A DNA stretch of 43,841 nt from assembly GCA_934511165.1 (NCBI GenBank), contig CAKSWA010000016.1:1-43841 (forward strand), given 5' to 3'. This DNA comes from an uncultured Oscillospiraceae bacterium (GTDB lineage Bacteria; Bacillota; Clostridia; Oscillospirales; Oscillospiraceae). Within the stretch, counting starts at the first letter, position 1. Every line of letters begins with the position of its first letter. Below are positions 26,027 to 33,672 of this stretch, piece by piece. Position numbers and translations under genes: made by a program. Under the pieces are notes generated by a model, which did not search any database, was not told where the DNA came from, and worked only from the letters and a program-made list of their open reading frames with translations.

Positions 26027-27301
26027 TCAGTAAACATCGTTCACGTCCACAAGCTTCACGGTGACATCGCGCGTCTCGCCATCGTGCCATACGGTGAGCG
26101 TGATCTCGTCGCCGACGCCGAGACCGGCAATGATGCCGGTGAGATCCTCGTTGACGGAGAGCTCTGTGCCGTTTGCGGCAAGAAGCACATCCCCGGCCGC
26201 AATGCCCTTCGCGGCGCAGTCCGAGCCTTCCGAAACGGCGCTCACGTAAAGACCGGCGGGGAGATCGTATTCCTCCATCGCGGTCTGCGGCACTTTGCCG
26301 ACGGTGATGCCGAGCGCCGGACGGCCGCGGACTTCGCCGGATTCCAGCAGGCTGTCCGCGATCGTCTTGACGGTGCCGGACGGGATGGCAAACGCCACGC
26401 CCTCAATGGATACCGAGCCGATATACTGGTTGCTCATTTTCATATTGGTGATGCCGACGACCTGCCCGTAAACGTTGATGAGCGCGCCGCCGGAGTTGCC
26501 TTCGTTGATCGGCGCAGAGGTCTGGAGCAGGCTGTTCGTAACGCCGTTATGGGAAATGTCGCGGTTGATGCCGGAGATGATGCCCTCGGTCATCGTGCTG
26601 CGAAATTCTTTGCCGAGCGGGTTGCCGATGGCGTATACGGCGTCGCCTACGAGCAGCGAATCGGTGGAAGCAAACTCTGCGGCGGTGAGGCCGTGCGCGT
26701 CGATTTTCAATACGGCGATGTCGGTGCGGGGGTCGTAGCCGACGAGCAGCGCGTCATATTCCGTATCGTCCCAGAGCGTGATGCGTGCGCGGCACGTGCC
26801 TTCCACAACGTGGGAGTTTGTGAGAATATATCCGTCCTCGGTGAGAACAACGCCGGAGCCCCAGTAATAGCTGTCGTCCGATTTTTCGTCCGGAAAGGCC
26901 GACACCGCGACGATCGATGGCGCGCAGCGCTCGTAGACCTCCTGTGCCGTGAGCGGCGCTTCGCCTGCCGGGGAGAGCGTGAGCGTTACGCGCTCCGTTG
27001 TCTGCACCGTCGGGATGGTGCACTCTTTTGTCTCCTCGTTTGCGGTGAAGTAATTTTCGAAAAACGATTTGTAATCGCCCGGCAGCTCATCCGCAGAGCC
27101 GGGGGACGCAGGGGAGAAGGGCGCACTGCCGCGAAAGAGCAGGCACGAGCCGATGATCAGCGCCGCCACGCAGACGATGATCAGCGCAATGCCCCAGGCG
27201 GGCATCTTCCGCTTCGGTTTTCCGGCGGGTGCACTGACCGGCGCGGAGGGCTGCGGCGTGCCGCCGGAGCAGGCGTACCATAAAGATTCCTGATTTTCCA
27301 T
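26027..27301 (-). CDS. HtrA/DegP-like membrane-anchored serine protease
   Basis: A 424-residue S1C protease. The first 34 residues are cytoplasmic and Pro-rich, a membrane helix spans 35-56, and the trypsin-like domain runs about 120-315 with His164 (TNSHVV), Asp194 (RTDIAVL) and Ser270 (NEGNSGGAL). A single PDZ domain covers 325-418. It acts outside the membrane on misfolded exported proteins. It directly follows the kinase gene, an arrangement like CssRS-HtrA in other Firmicutes, which suggests envelope-stress control by that pair. That link is inference. Confidence 0.92.
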   Translation of the reverse strand: MENQESLWYACSGGTPQPSAPVSAPAGKPKRKMPAWGIALIIVCVAALIIGSCLLFRGSAPFSPASPGSADELPGDYKSFFENYFTANEETKECTIPTVQTTERVTLTLSPAGEAPLTAQEVYERCAPSIVAVSAFPDEKSDDSYYWGSGVVLTEDGYILTNSHVVEGTCRARITLWDDTEYDALLVGYDPRTDIAVLKIDAHGLTAAEFASTDSLLVGDAVYAIGNPLGKEFRSTMTEGIISGINRDISHNGVTNSLLQTSAPINEGNSGGALINVYGQVVGITNMKMSNQYIGSVSIEGVAFAIPSGTVKTIADSLLESGEVRGRPALGITVGKVPQTAMEEYDLPAGLYVSAVSEGSDCAAKGIAAGDVLLAANGTELSVNEDLTGIIAGLGVGDEITLTVWHDGETRDVTVKLVDVNDVY

Positions 27302-27319
27302 AAAACTCCTTTCCGCCGT

Positions 27320-28738
27320 TTACGGTTTGAGCGCAAGCGTGAAGACAAAGTCGGTCACGCCCTGGCGGCTTGTCACGGCAATATCTTCGCCGTGGTTATT
27401 CAGAATGGTTTTGACGATATAAAGGCCGAGACCGACGCCGTCACGATCCTGGCTGCGGCTGCGGTCGGATTTGTGGAAGCGGTCAAAGAGGAGCGGAATC
27501 TCCGCCTCCGGAATCGTGCTGCCGCAGTTTCGGATGGAGACATACGCCTTCTTGTTATCCTTCCAGAGCAAGATGGTGAGCTGTGAATTTTCGCGGGAGA
27601 ATTTGATGGCGTTATCAAGCAGATTGTAGATGACCTGCGTGATGGCGTCCACGTCGCCAAGAACGTTGATGGCCTCTTCGGGAACATTGAATTCCACGTC
27701 CAGATGCTTCTGGTCGATCTTGTCGGCAAACGTGATGAGCGTGAGCCGGAGCTGCTCGGAAATGTCAAAGCTGTTCTTGAGAAGCGTTGCGCGATCCTTC
27801 GCCTGCAGACGGGAGAGCTCCAGCATGCTGCGCACGAGGCGCGCCAGCCGCTTCGTTTCCGAGGAGATGATCTGGAGATATTTTTTCTCCGATTCCGGCG
27901 GGATCGTCCCGTCGAGAATGCCGTCGGCAAAACCGGAAATCGTCGTCATCGGCGTTTTGAGCTCATGCGATACGTTCGCGATAAACTCGCGCCGCTTCGT
28001 CTCCGACTGTTCGAGCGAATCCGCCATGGAGTTGAAGGCCTCTGTCAGCTCGCCGATCTCATCGGTGCTGTCGGTCGGCTCCACGCGCACGTCCAGCTCA
28101 CCGCGGCCAAAGCGCCGCGCGGCGTCCGCCATATCGCGGAGGGGCTTCGCAAAGTATTTCGAGCTCGCGTAGCTGAAAATGAGTGCGAGACAGAGAACGA
28201 TAAGGCTGATGAGGAAGAAGAGCGGCACAATCGTTTCCCAGATGGAGAGCGCAGTGCCCGTATCCTTGGAAACAAACAAATGGCCGAGAAGCGTACCGTC
28301 ATCGGTGAGAGCGGATATGACGGTATAATGCTCGCTCGCGTAAAACCCGCCCAGCGTGCCGAGCGATGTGATTGTGCCGGAATCCGGTAAAATTGCCGAT
28401 ACGCTCTCATCCAGCCGCTTTCCGATGTGCTCACAGAAAACGGCGGAATCCGAACAGGTGATGATATACCCGGAGGGATTGACGATGAAAATGTGCTGGT
28501 TCGTGCTCGCGCCGATGGTGCTGAGCGTCATGCGCAGCTCCAGCGAGCGCAGATCTCCCTCGGCGGCATAGGCGACCGCCATGCGCGATATCTCGCGCGA
28601 GTTTGTCATCATGCTCTCCCGCGCCTCGGACACGAACACCTGCCGGCTCGCAAAGCCGAACGCCGCGCCGATGAGCAGAAAGCTCACAAGAACCATCGCC
28701 GCGGTCGTGGTGAAGGTTCGGAAATACGTTCTGTGCAT
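27320..28738 (-). CDS. Sensor histidine kinase (HAMP, HisKA, HATPase)
   Basis: A 472-residue kinase. Membrane helices lie at about 10-30 and 167-192, enclosing an extracellular sensor of ~135 residues. HAMP runs about 194-245 (KPLRDMADAARRFGRGELDV). The phosphoacceptor is His258 in VSHELKTPMT. The ATPase domain has an N-box NLLDNAIKFS and GVGLGLYIVK. It is 3 bases downstream of the response regulator and precedes the HtrA-like gene. Confidence 0.92.
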   Translation of the reverse strand: MHRTYFRTFTTTAAMVLVSFLLIGAAFGFASRQVFVSEARESMMTNSREISRMAVAYAAEGDLRSLELRMTLSTIGASTNQHIFIVNPSGYIITCSDSAVFCEHIGKRLDESVSAILPDSGTITSLGTLGGFYASEHYTVISALTDDGTLLGHLFVSKDTGTALSIWETIVPLFFLISLIVLCLALIFSYASSKYFAKPLRDMADAARRFGRGELDVRVEPTDSTDEIGELTEAFNSMADSLEQSETKRREFIANVSHELKTPMTTISGFADGILDGTIPPESEKKYLQIISSETKRLARLVRSMLELSRLQAKDRATLLKNSFDISEQLRLTLITFADKIDQKHLDVEFNVPEEAINVLGDVDAITQVIYNLLDNAIKFSRENSQLTILLWKDNKKAYVSIRNCGSTIPEAEIPLLFDRFHKSDRSRSQDRDGVGLGLYIVKTILNNHGEDIAVTSRQGVTDFVFTLALKP

Positions 28739-28741
28739 CGC

Positions 28742-29434
28742 TTATTCGACCGACTCGAACTTGTACCCGACGCCCCAGACCGTCTTGAGCGACCACTTGT
28801 CCGAAACGCCCTCGAGCTTTTCACGCAGGCGTTTGATGTGCACGTCCACGGTGCGGGAATCGCCGAAATAATCAAAGCCCCATACTTCGTCCAGAAGCTG
28901 GTTGCGGGTGAAAACGCGGTTGGGGGAGGAGGCGAGATGGTAGAGAAGCTCCATCTCCTTGGGGGGCGCCTCCACGCGCTTGCCATCTACGATGAGCTCG
29001 TAGGAGTCGAGATCGATCACGAGCTTATCAAAGGTGAGCCGCTTTTCCGCCGCGTGCGGCGCGGCTTCCGGTTCGCTGCGGCGCATGACGGCGTGAATGC
29101 GCGCCATCAGCTCCTTGACCTCGAACGGCTTCGTTACATAGTCGTCCGCGCCCATTTCGAGCCCCGAGATTTTATCAAACGTTTCGCCCTTTGCCGTCAG
29201 CATGATGATCGGTACGTTGGAGGTTTTCCGCACCTCAGAGCAGACGACCCAGCCGTCCACGACCGGCAGCATGATATCCAGCAGGATGAGATCGGGCTGA
29301 AGCTCCTGTGCGCGGCGGATGCCCTCTCCGCCGTCGGCGGCGAGAAACACGTCGAACCCGTCCTTTTCGAGATACAGGCGCAGCAGCTCCGCGATATTGC
29401 TGTCATCCTCGACTACCAGTACTTTTTTTGCCAT
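28742..29434 (-). CDS. OmpR/PhoB-type response regulator
   Basis: A 230-residue regulator. The receiver has the acidic pair at 10-11, phosphoacceptor Asp53 (LLDIMLP) and Lys102 (TKPF). The C-terminal winged helix ends VWGVGYKFE. GGGAGG precedes the ATG at 29434; a longer TTG start lacks support. It heads the run regulator-kinase-HtrA-pepD-mnmG-mnmA. Confidence 0.93.
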   Translation of the reverse strand: MAKKVLVVEDDSNIAELLRLYLEKDGFDVFLAADGGEGIRRAQELQPDLILLDIMLPVVDGWVVCSEVRKTSNVPIIMLTAKGETFDKISGLEMGADDYVTKPFEVKELMARIHAVMRRSEPEAAPHAAEKRLTFDKLVIDLDSYELIVDGKRVEAPPKEMELLYHLASSPNRVFTRNQLLDEVWGFDYFGDSRTVDVHIKRLREKLEGVSDKWSLKTVWGVGYKFESVE

Positions 29435-29480
29435 ATTTGCAGCCTCCCTGTGTGTACGGCAAGAATTGCCCAATTTTCTA

Positions 29481-29510
29481 AAATACTATTATATACCAAT
29501 TATAGCGAAG
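29481..29510 (-). promoter_or_regulatory. Promoter region of the regulator-kinase-htrA run
   Basis: The minus strand carries two -10-like TATAAT hexamers about 11 bases apart. The one nearer the gene has TTCCAT 17 bases upstream as a weak -35. The exact start is unclear; positions are approximate. Confidence 0.5.
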
Positions 29511-29563
29511 ATGGAACACCGTGTGCGAACAAAATGTAAAAAAACGCGATAAAGCCGGAAATC

Positions 29564-29592
29564 TTGCATTGATAAAGGAAATACGGTACAAT
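29564..29592 (+). promoter_or_regulatory. Promoter of ispE
   Basis: TTGCAT, 17 bases, TACAAT on the plus strand, about 27 bases before the ATG at 29619, with AAAAGGGG as ribosome site. Confidence 0.75.
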
Positions 29593-29618
29593 GCGGGATA
29601 GAAAAGGGGTGCGCTCTT

Positions 29619-30488
29619 ATGACGGTAAACGAAAAGGGCTATGCCAAGCTGAACTATTCTCTTGATGTCCATGCAAAGCGCGCGGACGGCTACCACGATC
29701 TCACCATGGTCATGGGCAGCGTCTCGCTTTGGGACGATGTGGAAGTCTCTCTCCGCGCCGACGGGAAGATCAAAGCGGTGTGCTCGCTTCCGTGGCTGCC
29801 GCGGGACGAGCGGAATCTCGCCGTGCGCGCGGCGCGCGTTTTTTTTGACGCTGTGGGAGACGCGCCTCTCGGCGCGGATATCCGTATCAAAAAACGCGTT
29901 CCGGTCGGCGCAGGCATGGCGGGCGGCAGCACGGACGCTGCGGCGGTGCTCCGCGCGCTTAATGTGCTCACGAAAGCAAATTTCCCGGCAGAGCGGCTGC
30001 GCTCGCTCGCCCTTGCAATCGGCTCAGATGTGCCGTACTGCGTCACCGGCGGCATGATGCTCGCCGAAGGGCGCGGGGAAATCCTCTCGCCGCTGCCGGA
30101 GCTTCCGGGCGGATGGATCGTGATATGCAAGCCACCGTTTTCCGTCTCCACGGCGGAGCTTTTCGGCCGCATTGATAAGCGCCGTGTCACGGCGCACCCG
30201 GACACACAGGGACTTTGTGCCGCGCTGCGCGATGGGAATCTGCGCGGCGTCGCGCGGCGGATGTATAATGTTTTTGAAGAGGCGCTGCCGCACAGCAGCG
30301 CGGAGATCGGCGCGATCCGCGGCGCACTGCTGGACGGCGGCGCTCTCGGCGCGGTGATGACCGGTACGGGCAGCGCAGTGTTCGGCGTATTTGAAAATCA
30401 CGCCGCGGCATCCGCCGTGTATGAGCGCCTTTCGCGAGCCTATCGCGAATGCTTTCTTGTCCGCGCCGTGGACGCGCTCTCCTTATAA
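29619..30488 (+). CDS. ispE: 4-diphosphocytidyl-2-C-methyl-D-erythritol kinase
   Basis: Phosphorylates CDP-methylerythritol in the MEP isoprenoid pathway. The 289-residue GHMP kinase has Lys10 in YAKLNYSLDV, the P-loop PVGAGMAGGSTDAAA (95-109; more commonly AGLGGGSSDAAA) with Asp106, and the C-terminal TGTGSAVFGVF motif. It is divergent from the regulator at 29434. Confidence 0.92.
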   Translation: MTVNEKGYAKLNYSLDVHAKRADGYHDLTMVMGSVSLWDDVEVSLRADGKIKAVCSLPWLPRDERNLAVRAARVFFDAVGDAPLGADIRIKKRVPVGAGMAGGSTDAAAVLRALNVLTKANFPAERLRSLALAIGSDVPYCVTGGMMLAEGRGEILSPLPELPGGWIVICKPPFSVSTAELFGRIDKRRVTAHPDTQGLCAALRDGNLRGVARRMYNVFEEALPHSSAEIGAIRGALLDGGALGAVMTGTGSAVFGVFENHAAASAVYERLSRAYRECFLVRAVDALSL

Positions 30489-30546
30489 AAAATCCTAACA
30501 AATTCTTTATCCGTTCTATGGTACAATGATTTCGAGGTGGTTCGCG

Positions 30547-31656
30547 GTGCGGAAAAGGGAAAACTGGACGGTGACCTGGAAAAGCGCCGGGATCACGGCG
30601 GGGCTCTTTGCTCTGACGACCCTCGTATGCGCGCTTTTGCAGCGCTTCGGTGTGGACGGGATCAGTTTGGAACGAAACGAAACGTATGTTCCGCTGATAT
30701 ACGTACTCTGTGTTCTTCTGGTGTCGCTGCTCACAGACGGGTATCTCTGCGGCACGATTGTCTCGGTTCTGAGCGTTTTCGCGGTGAACTATGTGTTTAC
30801 CTATCCGTATATGGACTTTAACTTTTCCTTGTCCGGTTATCCGCTCACCTTTCTCACGATGCTTGCCGTTTCGCTCACGGTCAACACGCTGACAGTAACG
30901 CTCAAGCGGCAGGAACGCATCCGCATGGAGGCGGAGAGCGAACGTATGCGCGCCAATCTCCTGCGGGCGATCTCGCACGATCTGCGCACGCCGCTCACGG
31001 CGATTTCCGGCTCGGCGGTCACGCTTTTGGAGAACGAAAATCTTCCGGACTGGCAGAAAAAGCAGCTTCTCAGCAGCATCAACGCCGACGCCGAATGGCT
31101 CATCCGCATGGTGGAAAATCTTCTCTCCGTCACGCGCATCGGCCTGGAGTCGGCGCGCATCGAAAAGCAGGACGAGGTGGCCGAGGAAGTCATTTTCTCC
31201 GCCATTTCCAAATTCAGAACGCATTTTCCGGGTGTTTCGGTCACGCCGCTGCTTCCCGAGTCGGTGCTGCTTGTGCCGATGGATCCGGTCCTCATAGAGC
31301 AGGTGCTCACAAACCTTCTGGAAAACTCCGCCCGGCACGGCGACGCGACGGATATCACGGTTTCGCTCACCCGGATGGGGAGCGTTGCGGTGTTCACCGT
31401 GGAGGATAACGGCACGGGCATTGTGCGCGAAAAGCTGCCGCACCTTTTTGATGGAATCGGCTTTTCACCGGAGAAAAACGGCGTTGGCGGACGCAGCCAG
31501 ATGGGCATCGGCCTTTCGGTCTGCATGTCCATCGTGAAGGCGCACGGCGGCAGCATGAGCGCCCGAAATACCGGCAGCGGTACGGCGGTGAGCTTCTCTC
31601 TGCCGGTGCCGCCGGAGAGCAAAACCGCTGCGGAACAAGCCGAGCTCATCGAATAA
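30547..31656 (+). CDS. KdpD-like histidine kinase (DUF4118 membrane region), short form
   Basis: A 369-residue kinase. Residues 13-120 hold about four membrane segments of the DUF4118 type found in KdpD (LTDGYLCGTIVSVLSVFAVNYVFTYPY). The phosphoacceptor is His144 in AISHDLRTPLTAISG. The ATPase domain has NLLENSARHG and GIGLSVCMSIV. The N-terminal KdpD sensor and USP domains are missing, as in many Firmicutes KdpD-like kinases. I chose GTG 30547 with GAGGTGG upstream because the ATG at 30526 lies in a TACAAT box. No kdpABC pump genes are near. Confidence 0.82.
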   Translation: MRKRENWTVTWKSAGITAGLFALTTLVCALLQRFGVDGISLERNETYVPLIYVLCVLLVSLLTDGYLCGTIVSVLSVFAVNYVFTYPYMDFNFSLSGYPLTFLTMLAVSLTVNTLTVTLKRQERIRMEAESERMRANLLRAISHDLRTPLTAISGSAVTLLENENLPDWQKKQLLSSINADAEWLIRMVENLLSVTRIGLESARIEKQDEVAEEVIFSAISKFRTHFPGVSVTPLLPESVLLVPMDPVLIEQVLTNLLENSARHGDATDITVSLTRMGSVAVFTVEDNGTGIVREKLPHLFDGIGFSPEKNGVGGRSQMGIGLSVCMSIVKAHGGSMSARNTGSGTAVSFSLPVPPESKTAAEQAELIE

Positions 31657-31697
31657 TTACCAATTATCCGAAAACCATACCGGCAAAGGAGACAGCC

Positions 31698-32423
31698 ATG
31701 GAGACGAAAGATAAAATCCTGATCGTAGAGGACGATGAGACCATTGCCGCGTTTCTTGTAGCGGTTCTCAACGCCAACGGCTTTGACACCATCCGTGCGA
31801 GCATGGGCAGGGAGGCGGTGTCGCTCATCAGCTCGCATTGCCCCGATCTCGTACTGCTCGATCTCAGCTTGCCGGACATGGACGGCATGGACATTCTCAC
31901 AGGGCTCCGCAGGTGGTCGACGCTGCCGGTGATCGTCGTTTCCGCGCGCGGACGCGAGCGGGATAAGGTCGTCGCACTGGATATGGGAGCGGACGATTAC
32001 CTTACAAAGCCCTTCGGCCCCGGCGAGCTTCTTGCGCGAATCCGTGCGGCACTCCGTCATGTCCGCACCGCGGCGGGCGGTGAAGTCGGGCGTACGGGCG
32101 TGTATCGCTGCGGCGATCTGGAGGTGGACTGCGTGCGGCGGCGCGTGCGCATCTGCGGGGAGGACGTTCATCTCACGCAGAGCGAATACCGCATTTTGTC
32201 GCTGCTCACCCGGCACGCTGGAAAGGTGCTCACCTATGACTACATTCTGCGTGAGCTGTGGGGGCCGTCTGCGGGCGGCAGCAACCAGATACTGCGCGTC
32301 AATGTGGCGAACATCCGCCGGAAGATCGAAAAGAACCCTGCCGAGCCGAAATACATATTCACCGAAATCGGTGTCGGCTACCGCATGACGGACGGCGATG
32401 CAGCCGATGAAGCGGAAAAATAA
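31698..32423 (+). CDS. KdpE-like OmpR-family response regulator
   Basis: A 241-residue regulator: receiver with phosphoacceptor Asp55 (LLDLSLPDMDG), VSARGRERDKVVALDMGADDYLTKPF, and a winged-helix domain with ELWGPSAGGSNQILRVNVANIRRKIE. The last stretch is KdpE-like. AAAGGAG precedes the ATG. It is 41 bases after the kinase gene, so the pair forms one unit. The target is unknown. Confidence 0.88.
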   Translation: METKDKILIVEDDETIAAFLVAVLNANGFDTIRASMGREAVSLISSHCPDLVLLDLSLPDMDGMDILTGLRRWSTLPVIVVSARGRERDKVVALDMGADDYLTKPFGPGELLARIRAALRHVRTAAGGEVGRTGVYRCGDLEVDCVRRRVRICGEDVHLTQSEYRILSLLTRHAGKVLTYDYILRELWGPSAGGSNQILRVNVANIRRKIEKNPAEPKYIFTEIGVGYRMTDGDAADEAEK

Positions 32424-32433
32424 AAGACAATAA

Positions 32434-32468
32434 AAAGGGACGCTGTTCGTTGTGAACAGCGTCCCTTT
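32434..32468 (+). terminator. Terminator of the KdpDE-like pair
   Basis: AAAGGGACGCTGTTC, loop GTTGT, perfect complement ending in TTT. It lies 10 bases after the stop codon. Confidence 0.85.
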
Positions 32469-32491
32469 AACGGCTGAAAAGCCTCGCAGAG

Positions 32492-32554
32492 TTTGCTCCT
32501 GCAGGAGCAAAAAATTGGGATCATTTTCTCCGGCGACATGCGCGTCGGAGAAAA
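32492..32554. repeat. Two tandem hairpins opening the intergenic element
   Basis: A perfect 20-base palindrome, TTTGCTCCTGCAGGAGCAAA (32492-32511), is followed by a hairpin with arms TTTTCTCCGGCG and CGTCGGAGAAAA (32524-32554; 11 of 12 pairs). No gene is seen here. Confidence 0.7.
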
Positions 32555-32557
32555 ACG

Positions 32558-32744
32558 GCCATCGATAGGCAGGGAGCCATGCGTCGGACAGGTAAGTCTT
32601 TTTGGTGCTTTTTGCCCTTTTTGTCTCGGCGGGCGGCAGCCCGCCGTCGCCAAAGAAGAACAAAAATCCCTCAAAAATCCAAGGCTGTCCGATGCAAGGC
32701 AGTTCTGCCCGGTAGAACCGCGTGTCTCCCTGCCTATCGATGGC
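32558..32744. repeat. 187-base nested inverted repeat
   Basis: The ends are a perfect 19-base inverted repeat (32558-32576 and 32726-32744, GCCATCGATAGGCAGGGAG). Inside it, TGCGTCGGACAG (32580-32591) pairs with CTGTCCGATGCA (32685-32696), with one mismatch of G-T type. The centre has a perfect GGCGGGC hairpin (32628-32645). The whole could fold into one long branched hairpin, or be a miniature mobile element. Confidence 0.75.
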
Positions 32745-32796
32745 AAGCTCGGCTCGCAAACGTGCTCTCGAAGCGAGTGCGCTGCGGCGAGCCGCA

Positions 32797-32868
32797 GCCT
32801 TTTCAAACGAGAGCCCAACGCAGTGGGTCTCGTTTGAGAGCTTGTCAAAAACCTTTTTTGACAAGCTC
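32797..32868. repeat. Two-hairpin interspersed repeat (copy 2)
   Basis: The first 45 bases are identical to 1-45. Hairpin one is 32804-32836. Hairpin two is 32838-32868 with arms GAGCTTGTCAAAAA and TTTTTGACAAGCTC. Hairpin two differs from copy 1 by a paired change (T-A here, G-C there). Upstream lie two more small hairpins, including GCTGCGGCGAGCCGCAGC at 32781-32798. Confidence 0.8.
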
Positions 32869-32870
32869 AA

Positions 32871-32904
32871 GGGCCGCCGTTCCAACGGAACGGCGGCCCT
32901 TTTT
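32871..32904. terminator. Terminator closing repeat copy 2
   Basis: GGGCCGCCGTTCC, loop AAC, perfect 13-base complement, then TTTTT on the plus strand. Copy 1 also ends in a terminator, but of unrelated sequence (74-107). Confidence 0.85.
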
Positions 32905-32947
32905 GCCTGCGGAGATCGGGAGGATTGGGAGAAAGGAAAGAGAAATG

Positions 32948-33511
32948 TCAATTTCCGGAGGCTTCCAGAATACGGACGGCTTCCTTCGCGTCAGACACAC
33001 GGTAGAACACGGGGTAGGGGATGTACTTTTCGTTTTCGGTGACAAAGAAACCCGTGAGACCGAGCGGGCGGAGCTTGGAGGGCTTGGCCGTCTTGTCCGT
33101 GCCGATGATGAGCGTGGAAACGCCGCCGTCCTCGTCAATGACCTGCACGGGAGAGGCCTTGGAACGCGGGATGGAGAAGTTGGTCGAGGTGGAGGAGACG
33201 ATCACGCGCTCGGTCGTGATGGCGTACTCGACCTTGCGGAGACGCTTGAGCGTGGTGACGGGATCAAGGAAGATGATCCCCGCGACCAGAACGAAAACGA
33301 GAGTCACAACGGAAAAAACGTTTGTCCCGGCACGGATGCAGGCGCGGACATAAAGGAACATCAGTACCGCGAACACAGCGCCGACAATGATGAACCAGCG
33401 CGTATTTCGCTGTTTGTTTTTCTCATCCATGAGCTTTCCGGGATTGGACATCGACGACCAGAGGATCTGTTCGCCGGGACGGAGCAGTTTGGTGACGGTA
33501 TCCTGATTCAT
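32948..33511 (-). CDS. PH-domain-like two-helix membrane protein
   Basis: A 187-residue protein. A short N-terminal part (LLRPGEQILWSSMSNPGKL) is followed by two membrane helices (about 38-58 and 66-84). The C-terminal ~95 residues read YAITTERVIVSS, then IPRSKASPVQVIDEDGG, and resemble bacterial PH (YdbS/YdbT-type) domains. Function is unknown. AGGAGG precedes the ATG at 33511. It is monocistronic, between the repeat element and cysS. Confidence 0.7.
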   Translation of the reverse strand: MNQDTVTKLLRPGEQILWSSMSNPGKLMDEKNKQRNTRWFIIVGAVFAVLMFLYVRACIRAGTNVFSVVTLVFVLVAGIIFLDPVTTLKRLRKVEYAITTERVIVSSTSTNFSIPRSKASPVQVIDEDGGVSTLIIGTDKTAKPSKLRPLGLTGFFVTENEKYIPYPVFYRVSDAKEAVRILEASGN

Positions 33512-33619
33512 AGCGGTTCCTCCTGTGTTATTTACTGGTAACAGCATACTACGGAGAAACATAAATGTGGATAAAGAAAAAAACGCGGCGTGTCAAGACT
33601 GCGTAAATTAAGAAAATGT

Positions 33620-33653
33620 AAATGGGCTTCAGACCACGGTCCAAAGCCCATTT
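33620..33653 (-). terminator. Terminator of the recA-to-cysS transcript
   Basis: AAATGGGCTT and AAGCCCATTT with a 14-base loop, about 20 bases past the cysS stop codon, with T-rich sequence after it on the minus strand. Confidence 0.7.
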
Positions 33654-33672
33654 ATGATCTATTAAAGAATAC

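Noticed and set aside
32579..33541. Open frames through the repeat region at 32493-32837 and 32579-33541
   Set aside because: They cross hairpin arms and terminators and have Arg/Ser-rich shadow composition; no ribosome site stands out.
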